Assembly: GCF_008033115.1 (NCBI RefSeq)
Contig: NZ_CP041203.1
Location: 62,001-126,000 of the forward strand
DNA from: Cellulomonas sp. Y8
GTDB lineage: Bacteria; Actinomycetota; Actinomycetes; Actinomycetales; Cellulomonadaceae
Direction: 5' to 3'
Length of the DNA stretch: 64,000 bases
The notes beneath the pieces were generated by a model. That model did no database searches. It saw nothing but the letters and a program-made list of their open reading frames with translations, and was not told the DNA's origin. The position numbers were made by a program, and so were the translations under genes. The first letter of the stretch is position 1. Every line of letters starts with the position of its first letter. Positions 17,806-26,885 of the stretch are shown in pieces.

Positions 17806-20691
17806 TCACGTCCCCGCGTACGCCACCACGCCGCGGCGCACCGCGGTCACCGCCTTGCGCGCCGTCTCCCGCAGCCGCGCGTCGGGCGCGGCCTTGGCCA
17901 CCTGGTCCAGCACGTCGACGACCTGCTTGCACCACCGGACGAAGTCGCCCGCCGCGAGGTCCGCGTCCCGGAGCACGGCGTCGAGCCCGCGCCCGGCCGC
18001 CCACCGGTGCACGGGCGCCACCAGGCCGAGGTCGAGCGGCTGCGTCGACTCGATGCGGCGCGCGCTCTCCAGGTCGTCGAGCTCGGACCAGATGCGCGTC
18101 GTGGCGTCGAGGGCGATGCCCAGCCGGCTCGACGGACCGCCGGGCACCGCGGGGCTGCGGTCCCGGTCGTCCCGGCGCGCCGAGTACACGACGGCCGACA
18201 CCGCGGCGGCGAGCCCCGGCACGTCGAGCTCCGCCCACGCCCCGCGGCGCAGGCACTCGGCGAGGAGCAGGTCGTTCTCGGCGTAGATCCGGCGGAGCCA
18301 CCGGCCCTCGTCGGTCACCACCGTGCCGCCGTCGTCGTCGGTCGCCAGGTAGCCGAGGGAGTCCAGCACCTCGCAGATCCGGTCGAACACGACCGCGATC
18401 GACCCGGTGCGGCCCTCGATCCGCCGGACCAGCGCCCGGTGCTCGCCCTCGAGCCGGGACCACCGCTCCGCCCAGCGGGCGTGCTCCTCGCGGTCGGGGC
18501 ACTGGTGGCACGGGTGCGCGCGCAGCTCGCGGCGCAGCGCGGCGATCGCCTCGTCCTCGTCCTCCGCGACCGCCCGGCCGCGGCGCCGGGCCGGGGCGGC
18601 CCCGGTGATCCTCCCCGCGTTGATCTCCCCGCGGAGCGTCGCCGCCAGGTCACGCCGGTGCGACGCCGCCCGCGGCGAGAAGCCCTTCGGCACCCGCAGC
18701 CGCCCGACCGCCCTGATCCCGTCGCCGACCTCCTGGACCGACAGCCGGCGCACCTCGCGCTCGGTGGTGAGCACCATCGGCCGCGCGCCCTCGAAGCCGC
18801 CGTGCGCCCCCGGGTCGACGACCACCGCGTAGGTGGACCGCCGGCCGCTCGGCACCGCGACCACGTCGCCGACCGACAGCCCCTGCAGGTCGCCGCGGCC
18901 TGCTGCCGCCGGGCCGCCGCGCTCGCGCGGTGCACGCCCCGCTCCCGGTCCGAGAGCTCGCGGCGCAGCGCGAAGTACTCGCCGAAGTCGCCGAGGTGGC
19001 ACGTCATCGCCTCGGCGTAGCCCTCGAGCGCCTCGGCGTGGCTCTGCGCCTGCCGGGCGAGCCCCACGACCCCGCGGTCGGCCTGGAACTGCGCGAACGA
19101 CGTCTCCAGCACCTCGCGCGCCCGGACCCTGCCCACCTGCGCGACCAGGTTGACCGCCATGTTGTAGGTCGGCCGGAACGCCGAGCGCAGCGGGTACAGC
19201 CGCTTCGACGCGAGCCCCGCCAGCGCCATCGGGTCGAGGTCGCCCCGGCCCAGGACGACCGCGTGGCCCTCGGAGTCGATGCCCCGGCGCCCCGCACGGC
19301 CCGTCAGCTGCGTGTACTCCCCCCGGCGTGATGTCGACGTGGTGCGAGCCGTCCCACTTGACCAGCTTCTCCAGCACCACGGACCGCGCGGGCATGTTGA
19401 TGCCCAGCGCGAGCGTCTCGGTCGCGAACACGACCTTGACCAGCCCGCGGGCGAACGCCTCCTCGACCGTCTCCTTGAACGCGGGCAGCATCCCCGCGTG
19501 GTGCGCCGCGACGCCGCGGACCAGCGCGTCGACGAAGCCCCAGTAGCCGACGACGTCGAGGTCCTCCGGCGCGATCGACGCGCACCGGGTCTCCGCGATG
19601 AACCGGATCTCCTCGGCCTCCGCCGGCGACGTCAGCCGCAGGCCGCCCGCGAGGCACTGGGCGACCGCGGCGTCGCAGCCGGCGCGGGAGAAGATGAACA
19701 CGATCGCCGGGAGCAGGCCCGCCTCGTCGAGGACGTCGACCATGACGGGGCGCGGCACCGGCCGCGGGCCGCCCCCACCGCCGCCGGGGCCCCCGCCCCC
19801 GGGTCCGCCGCCGGGCCGCCGGCCACCCGGGCCGCGGAACCCGCGGTCGCCCGCACCCCGGCGCCCGCGGTGCGGCGCGTCCGACGCGCGCTCCGCCCGG
19901 CGCAGCAGGTGCGCGAGCTCGGGGTTGATCGGCGGGTTCTTCCCGGGCGCCGTCGGGTCCACGTGGCCGGCGTACAGGTCGAGCAGGTCGTCCCGGACCA
20001 GCACGTGCTGGCCGAGCGGCACCGGCCGGTGCTCGCTCACGACCACGGCGGTGTCGCCGCGGACGGTGCGCAGCCAGTCGCCGAACTCCTCCGCGTTCGA
20101 CACGGTGGCGGACAGCGACACCAGCTGCACGTCGTCGGGCAGGTGGATGATCACCTCCTCCCACACCGGGCCGCGGAACCGGTCCGCGAGGTAGTGCACC
20201 TCGTCCATCACGACGTACCCCAGGCCGTCGAGCGTGCTCGACCCGGCGTAGAGCATGTTGCGGAGCACCTCGGTCGTCATCACGACCACCGGCGCCTCGC
20301 CGTTCTGGGTGGTGTCGCCGGTCAGCAGGCCGACCTGCTCCGCCCCGTACCGGCGGACCAGGTCGTGGTACTTCTGGTTCGACAGCGCCTTGATCGGCGT
20401 CGTGTAGAACGCCTTCCGGCCCGTGGCGAGCGCCAGGTGCACGGCGAACTCGCCGACGACCGTCTTGCCCGCGCCGGTCGGCGCCGCGACGAGGACGCCG
20501 CTGCCGCGCTCCACCGCCTCGCAGGACTCGACCTGGAAGTCGTCGAGCGGGAAGTCCAGGAGCTGCCGGAACCGGGCGAGCTCGCTCTTCTCGGCCTGCG
20601 CCCGGCGCCGCGCGGCGGCGTACCGCTCGGCCGGGGACAGCTCGTCGGGCTCGGGGGTGCGTGCCGTGCTGCGTCGTGCCACGCGCCCCAC
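17806..20691 (-). CDS. DEAD/DEAH-box (Ski2/Mtr4-like) RNA helicase with two compensating frame breaks
   Basis: A large Ski2-like helicase typical of actinobacteria, expected to unwind RNA. Motif I AAPTGAGKTVV, motif II VMDEVHYLADR, motif III LSATVSN and the C-terminal DSHCT-type region are present. The nominal frame is open for 961 codons, but about 140 residues in the middle are in the wrong frame. The conserved sequence (ASKRLYPLRSAFRPTYNMA and following) continues in the -1 relative frame between a C6 run at 19319-19324 and about 18895-18912. The lost part spans motif VI (QLTGRAGRRG). Corrected, the protein keeps its length. The GTG start lies one base after the stop of the lipid kinase gene. 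A Gly-rich insert (~residues 285-315) is genuine. Confidence 0.88.
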   Translation of the reverse strand: MGRVARRSTARTPEPDELSPAERYAAARRRAQAEKSELARFRQLLDFPLDDFQVESCEAVERGSGVLVAAPTGAGKTVVGEFAVHLALATGRKAFYTTPIKALSNQKYHDLVRRYGAEQVGLLTGDTTQNGEAPVVVMTTEVLRNMLYAGSSTLDGLGYVVMDEVHYLADRFRGPVWEEVIIHLPDDVQLVSLSATVSNAEEFGDWLRTVRGDTAVVVSEHRPVPLGQHVLVRDDLLDLYAGHVDPTAPGKNPPINPELAHLLRRAERASDAPHRGRRGAGDRGFRGPGGRRPGGGPGGGGPGGGGGGPRPVPRPVMVDVLDEAGLLPAIVFIFSRAGCDAAVAQCLAGGLRLTSPAEAEEIRFIAETRCASIAPEDLDVVGYWGFVDALVRGVAAHHAGMLPAFKETVEEAFARGLVKVVFATETLALGINMPARSVVLEKLVKWDGSHHVDITPGGVHAADGPCGAPGHRLRGPRGRPGPGRPRPDGAGGARVEAAVPAALGVPADLQHGGQPGRAGGQGPGARGAGDVVRAVPGRPRGRGARPAGAEPRRGARGLRRGDDVPPRRLRRVLRAAPRALGPGAGRAPRERGGPAAAGRGDLQGLSVGDVVAVPSGRRSTYAVVVDPGAHGGFEGARPMVLTTEREVRRLSVQEVGDGIRAVGRLRVPKGFSPRAASHRRDLAATLRGEINAGRITGAAPARRRGRAVAEDEDEAIAALRRELRAHPCHQCPDREEHARWAERWSRLEGEHRALVRRIEGRTGSIAVVFDRICEVLDSLGYLATDDDGGTVVTDEGRWLRRIYAENDLLLAECLRRGAWAELDVPGLAAAVSAVVYSARRDDRDRSPAVPGGPSSRLGIALDATTRIWSELDDLESARRIESTQPLDLGLVAPVHRWAAGRGLDAVLRDADLAAGDFVRWCKQVVDVLDQVAKAAPDARLRETARKAVTAVRRGVVAYAGT

Positions 20692-20692
20692 C

Positions 20693-21619
20693 CTAGGTCG
20701 GGTCGGTCGCCAGCACCCGGACGGCGCCCGGCACGACCTCCGCGAGCAGCGGCAGCGCGCCGATCCGCTCCCCGTCGGCGTGCGCCTCGGGCGGCGTCCC
20801 GCCGAGGTGCGGCGCGGGCTCCACGAGCACGCGGCGGCTGCGGATCACCTGCACCTGCGGGTGCCGCACGTGCCGGCCGGCGTACATCCCGGGGAAGATC
20901 CGGACCACGCCGGCGCGGCTGAACGGGCCGGCCACGACGACGTCCAGCAGCCCGTCGTCCAGCCGCGCGTCCGGGGCGACCCGGATGCCCCCGCCGATCC
21001 ACGGGCCGTTGGCCGCGACGACCACCGTGCCCGCCGACTCCCAGACGCCCTCGTCCGTGGTCAGCCGGTAGCCGTACGGGCGGAACGCCCGCAGCTCGGG
21101 CACGAGCGCGCGCACGTAGCGGGCGGAGCCCCGCGGCCAGGCGAGCGCGTTGGCGCGTGCGTTCACGGCCGCGTCGATCCCGCAGGACAACGCGCCCAGG
21201 TACCACTCGCGGGCCGCCTGGGCGGGCGAGCCGACCCGGACCGCGTCGATCGTGCGCGGCCCCGTCAGCAGCGCCCGCTCGATCGCCGCGACCGACGCCG
21301 CGACGTCCCCGCGGGGCAGCCCGAGGGCGCGCGCCACGTCGTTGCCCGTGCCGCCCGCGACGATGCCCAGCGGCAGGTCCGTCTCGGCCACGACGTTCGC
21401 GCCCAGGTGCACCAGGCCGTCGCCGCCGACCACCACGAGCGCGTCGAGCCCCGCCACCGCCGCGCGGCGCGCGTGCGCCGTCGCGGTGCGCAGGTCCCGG
21501 GCGGTCAGGTCCTCGACCCGGTGCCCGCGGCGGCGCAGCGCGTCCAGCACCGCCGCGCCCACGCCGGTCCCGCGCCCCTTGCCCGCCACGGGGTTCACCA
21601 CCACCCCGAGGTGGCTCAC
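20693..21619 (-). CDS. Diacylglycerol kinase-family lipid kinase
   Basis: A 308-residue protein with the DAGK catalytic domain: VVNPVAGKGRG at the N-terminus, VVVGGDGLVHLGAN (the family GGDG motif) and GIVAGGTGNDVARALG. The C-terminal beta-rich domain carries DARLDDGLLDVVVAG. It should phosphorylate diacylglycerol, sphingoid or a related lipid at the inner membrane face. The GTG start overlaps the tatC stop by four bases, and the helicase starts one base after its stop. Substrate unknown. Confidence 0.87.
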   Translation of the reverse strand: MSHLGVVVNPVAGKGRGTGVGAAVLDALRRRGHRVEDLTARDLRTATAHARRAAVAGLDALVVVGGDGLVHLGANVVAETDLPLGIVAGGTGNDVARALGLPRGDVAASVAAIERALLTGPRTIDAVRVGSPAQAAREWYLGALSCGIDAAVNARANALAWPRGSARYVRALVPELRAFRPYGYRLTTDEGVWESAGTVVVAANGPWIGGGIRVAPDARLDDGLLDVVVAGPFSRAGVVRIFPGMYAGRHVRHPQVQVIRSRRVLVEPAPHLGGTPPEAHADGERIGALPLLAEVVPGAVRVLATDPT

Positions 21620-22455
21620 GTGGCGAGGGTCCCGTCGGCGGTGCCCGTGCTGGTGCCGCCGAGGTCCTCGGTGCCCCGGGCGTGCTCGGCCTCCGCCAGC
21701 CGCTTGTCCGCGCGCCGGTCGTGCAGGACGCACACGCCCAGCGCCGCGAAGTACAGCCCGCAGATGGGCAGGGCCATGACGATCATCGTGATCGCGTCCG
21801 GGGTCGGCGTCATCACCGCGGCGAACACGAACGCGAGCAGCACCGCCCACCGCCAGCCCTTGGCCCACGTGCTCGCGCGGACCAGGCCGACCAGGTTGAT
21901 GCACACCATGACCACCGGCAGCACGAACGCCAGGCCGAACGCCAGGACGAACCGCATGACGAAGCTCAGGTAGGCCTGCGCGTCGATGAAGTTCGACGCG
22001 CCCTCCGGCGTGAAGTCCGTGAGCACCTTGACCGCGGTCGGCAGCGTCCAGGCCGACAGACCGGCGCCCGCCAGGAACAGCGGCACCGAGGCCGCGAGGA
22101 ACCCGACCGCCGACCGCTTCTCCCGGCGGGTCAGGCCGGGCGTGATGAACGCCCACAGCTGGTACAGCCACCACGGGCTCGACACGATGACGCCGAGGAA
22201 CAGCGCCACCTTGATCTGCATGTCGAACGCGCTGGCCAGGCCGGCGAAGTTCACCGACACCCGGCCGTCGCGACCCGCCGCCGTGTCGAGCAGCGGCTGC
22301 TGGAGCAGCTCGAACACCGGCTCGTACAGGAACCAGCCGGCGACCGCGCCGACCGCCAGGCCGATCGCGGCCAGGAACAGCCGCTTCCTCAGCTCGAGCA
22401 GGTGCTCGCGCAGGGGCATCCGGCCCTCGGGGTCGGGCCGCCTCTTGCGCGCCAC
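21616..22455 (-). CDS. tatC: Sec-independent protein translocase TatC
   Basis: A 279-residue polytopic core of the twin-arginine translocon, which recognises the RR signal of folded cargo. The N-terminal cytoplasmic part (MPLREHLLELRKRL) and six transmembrane helices are visible, with the conserved first periplasmic loop and the FITPGLTRREKR segment. The C-terminal ~35 residues are polar and extended, common in actinobacteria. tatA lies three bases upstream, and a lipid kinase gene overlaps its stop. Confidence 0.95.
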   Translation of the reverse strand: MARKRRPDPEGRMPLREHLLELRKRLFLAAIGLAVGAVAGWFLYEPVFELLQQPLLDTAAGRDGRVSVNFAGLASAFDMQIKVALFLGVIVSSPWWLYQLWAFITPGLTRREKRSAVGFLAASVPLFLAGAGLSAWTLPTAVKVLTDFTPEGASNFIDAQAYLSFVMRFVLAFGLAFVLPVVMVCINLVGLVRASTWAKGWRWAVLLAFVFAAVMTPTPDAITMIVMALPICGLYFAALGVCVLHDRRADKRLAEAEHARGTEDLGGTSTGTADGTLAT

Positions 22456-22458
22456 GGA

Positions 22459-22767
22459 TCAGGCGCTGGGGGTGGTGCTGCCGCTCGCCGGAGGCTGGTG
22501 GCCGGGCTGGTCGAGCGAGGGCGCGGGCGCCGCGGACGGGGCGGGGTTGACGACGGGACCCTGCGCGAGCGGCGGGGCCGGGTCGGCCGTCGGGGGCGGC
22601 GCGGGCGCGGTGCGCGGCTCGTCCTCCGACAGGTCCTTGACCTCCCGCTTGAAGATGCGCAGGGACTCGCCCACGGACTTCGCCAGGTCCGGCAGCCGTC
22701 GCGCCCCGAACAGCAGGAGGATCACGACGAGCAGCACACCGATGTGCCAGGGCTTCAGGGCGTTCAT
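22459..22767 (-). CDS. tatA: Sec-independent protein translocase TatA
   Basis: A 102-residue TatA/E protein that multimerises to form the Tat transport pathway. It has the short N-terminus, the single transmembrane helix (HIGVLLVVILLLFGARRLPDL), the hinge FGARRLP and the amphipathic helix AKSVGESLRIFKREVKDL, then an acidic/Pro-rich tail. It is followed at once by tatC, as in most actinobacteria. Confidence 0.95.
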   Translation of the reverse strand: MNALKPWHIGVLLVVILLLFGARRLPDLAKSVGESLRIFKREVKDLSEDEPRTAPAPPPTADPAPPLAQGPVVNPAPSAAPAPSLDQPGHQPPASGSTTPSA

Positions 22768-22884
22768 GACGTTCCTGTCGGACGGGAGACGTTGACCCGT
22801 CGATCCTAACCGGCGCCACCCCCGGTGCGGGTGAACCGGTCGCGGCGCGCGTGGGCCGCGCGCGGCGCGCAGGCGAAGGCGGGG

Positions 22885-23226
22885 TCAGCGCGTGTAGGCG
22901 CGCCAGCCCTCGCGGGTCCGGCGGTCGCGCTCGCGCCGGCGCTCCCGGCGCTCGTGCGCCTGCTCGCGGAGCACCGCCCAGCGGTCCCGCGCCTCGTCGG
23001 GATCGGGCAGCAGCGCGGCCTCCCGGGCGGCGCGCGCCGCGCGCTCTGCCTCCTGCGCCTGCTCGGCGAGCGTCGACGCGTGCTCGGCGAGCTGCCCGAG
23101 CACCTCGGACGCCTCCCGCAGCTCGGCGACGAGGGCGCGGAACCGGCGCCACAGGTCGCGGCCGAGGAAGAACGCGCCGACCAGGGTGCCGACGACCAGC
23201 ACCGACCACACGACCACCCAGACCAT
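22885..23226 (-). CDS. Single-pass membrane protein with coiled coil
   Basis: A 113-residue protein of unknown function. It has one N-terminal transmembrane helix (WVVVWSVLVVGTLVGAFFLG) followed by a long charged helix (ALVAELREASEVLGQLAEHA and on) with heptad-like Leu/Ala spacing, and a very basic C-terminus (RRERDRRTREGWRAY). It lies between pafC and tatA on the same strand; a similar small membrane gene at this place is frequent in related genomes, to my knowledge. Confidence 0.75.
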   Translation of the reverse strand: MVWVVVWSVLVVGTLVGAFFLGRDLWRRFRALVAELREASEVLGQLAEHASTLAEQAQEAERAARAAREAALLPDPDEARDRWAVLREQAHERRERRRERDRRTREGWRAYTR

Positions 23227-23243
23227 CGGGCCAACCTATCCCG

Positions 23244-24257
23244 TCAGCCCGCGGCGGGCGTGGGCTCGGCGGACGAGGGCTCGGGAGGGCCGGCCAGCGG
23301 GCCGTACGCGGCGAGCGCCGCCCGGGCCCGGGTCGCCACGTCGCGCGCGACCTCCGGAGGGCGCACCCCCAGCACGTCGTCCGCGGCCTGGAGCAGGAGG
23401 CTGCGCAGGAACGCCCGCTGGCCGACGCGCACGTCCACCTCGAACGACCCGTCCGGCAGGTTGCGCACGTCCTCGACCGGGACCGTCTCCGCGACCCAGC
23501 GGCCCGTGCTGCGCAGGTGCAGCGTCGCCACGTCCCCCTCGAGGTCGAACCGGAACTCCGCCGTCGCCCCGCGGCCGGCGCCGGGGTGCGGCTCCGCCGG
23601 GACGTCCAGCACCTCCGCCGCGAGCACGCGGTCCAGGCGGAACAGGCGCTCGTCGCCCGCCCGCAGGCACCACGCCTGCAGGTACGACCGCTCGTCGCTC
23701 GTCGTCATCCGCAGCGGGTCGACGTCGCGGTCGCTGGTCACGTCGGAGGCGTTCACGTACCGGATCCGCAGCCGACGGCCCGTCGCCAGCGCGCGGCGGA
23801 TCTGCGCGACCACCTCCGGCCGTCCGTCGACCGCCAGCCGCACGTCGACCGCACCCGCGGCCTCCCCCGTCGCCGCCGTCAGCTTGGCCAGCGTCGAGCG
23901 CAGGACCTCGACCTGCTCCGGGTCGAGGGTCGGGCCGAGGTCCGCGACCATCGCGCGCAGCGCCGCGAGCAGCGTCACCGCCTCGCGCGTGCCGAGGCGC
24001 AGCGGACGGGTCATGCCGCGGGACTCCGTCAGCCGGATCTCGCCGCGGTCGTAGGAGTCCGCGTCGAAGTCGATGAGGTCGTGCGGGTAGTAGCCGGGCG
24101 TCCCGCTCATCCAGAGCGTGTCGACGTCCGCCATCACCTGGGACGGGGTCACCCCGAAGTGCTCGGCCAGCTGCTCGACGGACACGCCGTCGTTGCGGTC
24201 GAGGTAGCCGATCATCCCGAGCAGGCGCAGCAGCCGCTCGCTCGCGCGCTCAGCCAC
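23244..24257 (-). CDS. pafC: WYL-domain regulator PafC
   Basis: A 337-residue regulator with an N-terminal winged helix (ERLLRLLGMIGYLDRNDG, then SVEQLAEHFGVTPSQVMADV), a WYL sensor domain (EERSYLQAWCLRAGDERLFRLDRV region) and a WCX C-terminal domain. PafB and PafC form a heterodimer that drives the RecA/LexA-independent DNA-damage response in mycobacteria; single-stranded DNA is the reported signal for the WYL domain. The start GTG lies inside the end of pafB (8-bp overlap), so the two are made together. Confidence 0.9.
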   Translation of the reverse strand: MAERASERLLRLLGMIGYLDRNDGVSVEQLAEHFGVTPSQVMADVDTLWMSGTPGYYPHDLIDFDADSYDRGEIRLTESRGMTRPLRLGTREAVTLLAALRAMVADLGPTLDPEQVEVLRSTLAKLTAATGEAAGAVDVRLAVDGRPEVVAQIRRALATGRRLRIRYVNASDVTSDRDVDPLRMTTSDERSYLQAWCLRAGDERLFRLDRVLAAEVLDVPAEPHPGAGRGATAEFRFDLEGDVATLHLRSTGRWVAETVPVEDVRNLPDGSFEVDVRVGQRAFLRSLLLQAADDVLGVRPPEVARDVATRARAALAAYGPLAGPPEPSSAEPTPAAG

Positions 24258-25308
24258 GGCGGGACTCCTCGGTGTCGGTGGTGCCGGGCTCGGCGCCGGT
24301 GGCGGCGTCTCCCCCGTCGAGCGTCGCGGCGACGCGGAGCAGCCCGAGCACGGCGTCGCGCAGCTCCGGCGGGTCCGCGACCAGCACGGCGTCGCCGTAC
24401 CCCGCGACCTCCTCCGCGAGCTCCCACGTCGCGCGGTAGGCCACGCGCACCAGGTCGCGGTCCGCGACGGCGGCCCGCAGCTCCGGCGCGGCGTCGGCCG
24501 GCAGCTCGGTCGGCTCGCCGCGCGCCCGCAGCGCCTCCGCGCGCTCGGCCCGCAGCGCCAGCACCGCCGTGCGCTCGTCGCGGACGTCCCAGGACAGCAG
24601 CGCGGCCTCCGTCTGCTCCGGCGTCGGCGCGTCGAACGCCCCCGCCGCGCCGACGGCACGGACCCGGCCCTCGATCCGGCTGAGCCGGAACGAGCGCGTG
24701 CCGTCGCGGTCCACGTCGAAGCCGACCAGGAACCACCCGCCGCGGCGCGCCACGAGACGCCACGGCTCCACGAGGCGCTCACGCACCTCGCCCGTGCTCG
24801 CCGCCCGGTAGGTGAACCGGACCCGCTGCCGCGCCTGCACCGCGTCCAGCAGCGGCGGGAACGCGTCGCCACCGGCCCGCACCCGCGGGGCGAGCCCCGC
24901 CGCGAGGTCGCTCGACCCCGCGCCCGCGCCGACCGCGCGCAGCTTGGTCAGCGCGCGCGACGTGTCCGCCCGCACCGACCGGTCCTGCCAGAACTCCGCG
25001 GCCAGCGACAGCGCACCCAGCTCGGCCGACGTCAGCTCCAGGGGAGGCAGCGCGTACGCGTCCTGGTCGATCCGGTAGCCGATGTCGTCGCCGTGCCCCG
25101 CCGACGTCACCGTCGCCACCGGGATGCCGAGCTCGCGCAGCGCGTCCTTGTCGCGCTCGAACATCCGCTCGAACGACTCGTCGGACGGGGCGTCGCCGTA
25201 GCCCGCGACCGTGCGGCGGATCTGCTCCTTCGTCATCCGGCCGGGCGTGTGCACCAGGGCGATGACGAGGTTGAGCAGCCGCTCGGCGGGGTGGATCTGT
25301 TCGGGCAT
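24250..25308 (-). CDS. pafB: WYL-domain regulator PafB
   Basis: A 352-residue partner of PafC with the same architecture: a winged helix at the N-terminus (QIHPAERLLNLVIALVHTPG, then MTKEQIRRTVAGYG), a WYL domain (VEPWRLVARRGGWFLVGFD ... FRLSRI) and a WCX extension. The ATG at 25308 is chosen because it begins exactly at the family N-terminus; an in-frame upstream ATG (25365) would add 19 residues overlapping the divergent DUF3866 gene. Only 34 bp separate it from that gene, so the promoters must overlap. Confidence 0.9.
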   Translation of the reverse strand: MPEQIHPAERLLNLVIALVHTPGRMTKEQIRRTVAGYGDAPSDESFERMFERDKDALRELGIPVATVTSAGHGDDIGYRIDQDAYALPPLELTSAELGALSLAAEFWQDRSVRADTSRALTKLRAVGAGAGSSDLAAGLAPRVRAGGDAFPPLLDAVQARQRVRFTYRAASTGEVRERLVEPWRLVARRGGWFLVGFDVDRDGTRSFRLSRIEGRVRAVGAAGAFDAPTPEQTEAALLSWDVRDERTAVLALRAERAEALRARGEPTELPADAAPELRAAVADRDLVRVAYRATWELAEEVAGYGDAVLVADPPELRDAVLGLLRVAATLDGGDAATGAEPGTTDTEESRRG

Positions 25309-25342
25309 CGGGGACAACCGTAGTGGCCGGTAGCGTGGTCCG

Positions 25343-26587
25343 GTGATCACATGGCGCTCGGGCACGGTGGAGCAGGTCGGTCGGTCGTGGCCCGGGGCCC
25401 AGGAGCTGACGGTCGTCGTCGCCGACGGCGTGTCCGGGCCCGACCCCGTGACCGTGCGGGCGCTGGCCTACCCCGCCCTCGTCGGAGACCTGCGCGTCGG
25501 CGACACCGTGCTGCTCAACGTGTCCGCGCTCGCGCGCGGGCTGGGGACCGGTGGCTACGCCCTCGTCGTCGCCCCCGGGTCCCCCGACCGGCTGCCCGCC
25601 GACCCGCCCGCGGGCCCGGGTCACCTGGTCAAGGCGCGATACACCCCGCTCCAGGCGATGGTGCTCGGGGTCGACGACCAGGAGTCGCCGCACCACGACG
25701 TCCTGCGCGACGCCGACGACCTCGCGGGGCTGCCCGTCGTCGTCGCCGACCTGCACTCCGCCCTGCCGGCCGTCGTCGCGGGCGTCCGGTACGCCGACGC
25801 GCTGCTGTCCCGGCCGGGCGCGGGCGTGCCGCCGCTGCGCGTCGCCTACGTGATGACCGACGGCGGCGCCCTGCCCGCCTGGTTCTCCATGGCCGTCGCC
25901 GGGCTGCGCGACGCCGGGTGGATCGAGGCGTGCCTCACCGCCGGGCAGGCGTTCGGGGGTGACCACGAGGCCGTCACCCTGCACACCGCCCTGCTCGCCG
26001 CGCGGCACGTCGTCGGCGCGGACGTGGTCGTCGTCGCGCAGGGGCCCGGCAACCTCGGCACCGGCACGCGGTGGGGCTTCTCGGGCGTCGCCGCCGGGGA
26101 GGCCGTCAACGCGGCGGCCGTGCTCGGCGGCCGGCCCGTGGCGTCCCTGCGCGTGTCCGGGGCCGACGCGCGGGAGCGGCACCTCGGCGTGTCGCACCAC
26201 TCGCTGACGGCCTACGGGCGGGTGGCGCTGGCGCCGGCGGACGTGGTCGTGCCGGTGTTCGAGCCGGCGGCGACCCCCGGTGCCGGCGACGCGGGGTCCG
26301 GCGACGGCGCGGAGCCCGGCCTGCGGGTGCCCGACCCCCAGGAGCACCTCGACGCCCATCTCGCGGCCGTCGGGCGGCGCGTGGCCCATCAGGCCCGGTC
26401 GCTCGGCGAGCCCGCCGGCCGGCACCGGCTCGTGGAGGTCGCGGCGGGCGCCGACCTGCTCACCGCGCTCGGCGGGTCGCCGGTCCGGCTGTCGACGATG
26501 GGCCGGGGGCTGGCGCAGGACCCGGCGGCGTTCCTCGCGGCCGCCGCTGCCGGCGCGCACGCGGCGCGGCTGGCGCGGGGGGCCTGA
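25343..26587 (+). CDS. DUF3866 family protein
   Basis: A 414-residue cytoplasmic protein of the DUF3866 family, whose function is unknown. The conserved N-terminal part (MITWRSGTVEQVGRSWPGAQ) and the central YVMTDGGALPAWFSMAVAGL and DVVVVAQGPGNLGTGTRWGFSG are easy to see. It is usually found next to pafBC, as here, but divergently transcribed. A TAGCGT hexamer at 25331-25336 lies six bases before the GTG, which would make the transcript nearly leaderless. No metal or catalytic motif was identified. Confidence 0.85.
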   Translation: MITWRSGTVEQVGRSWPGAQELTVVVADGVSGPDPVTVRALAYPALVGDLRVGDTVLLNVSALARGLGTGGYALVVAPGSPDRLPADPPAGPGHLVKARYTPLQAMVLGVDDQESPHHDVLRDADDLAGLPVVVADLHSALPAVVAGVRYADALLSRPGAGVPPLRVAYVMTDGGALPAWFSMAVAGLRDAGWIEACLTAGQAFGGDHEAVTLHTALLAARHVVGADVVVVAQGPGNLGTGTRWGFSGVAAGEAVNAAAVLGGRPVASLRVSGADARERHLGVSHHSLTAYGRVALAPADVVVPVFEPAATPGAGDAGSGDGAEPGLRVPDPQEHLDAHLAAVGRRVAHQARSLGEPAGRHRLVEVAAGADLLTALGGSPVRLSTMGRGLAQDPAAFLAAAAAGAHAARLARGA

Positions 26588-26885
26588 GCGCGCGGGAGGG
26601 CGCCGACCCGGGTGGGAAGCTCCGACCCGCGTGGGAGCGCGGCACGGCAGGAACGCGGCGCAGCGTGACGGGGCACAGCGGGACGCGGCACGACCGGACG
26701 CGGAACGCGGCACGGCGGAACGGCCGCGCAGCGGATCGATCTCGCGCGCCGCCGGTCGCGCACCTGCCCTGATCTCCGCTCCACGAGCGCGCGCCGACTC
26801 CTCCACAGGGCGGGAGGAACGTCTCGTCCCCAGCCTTGTGACGCGCGGCGCAAGGCGTGTCGGTGGTCGCCCGTAGGTTGGACGC
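26588..26885. other. Intergenic region with short direct repeats
   Basis: No gene seen. Two 15-base copies, CCGACCCGGGTGGGA and CCGACCCGCGTGGGA (26603-26617 and 26622-26636), lie 19 bp apart. They are followed by a low-complexity stretch of degenerate GCGGCACG/GGAACGCGG units to about 26740. TAGGTT stands eight bases before the next start codon and could be a -10 of a leaderless transcript. Confidence 0.35.
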
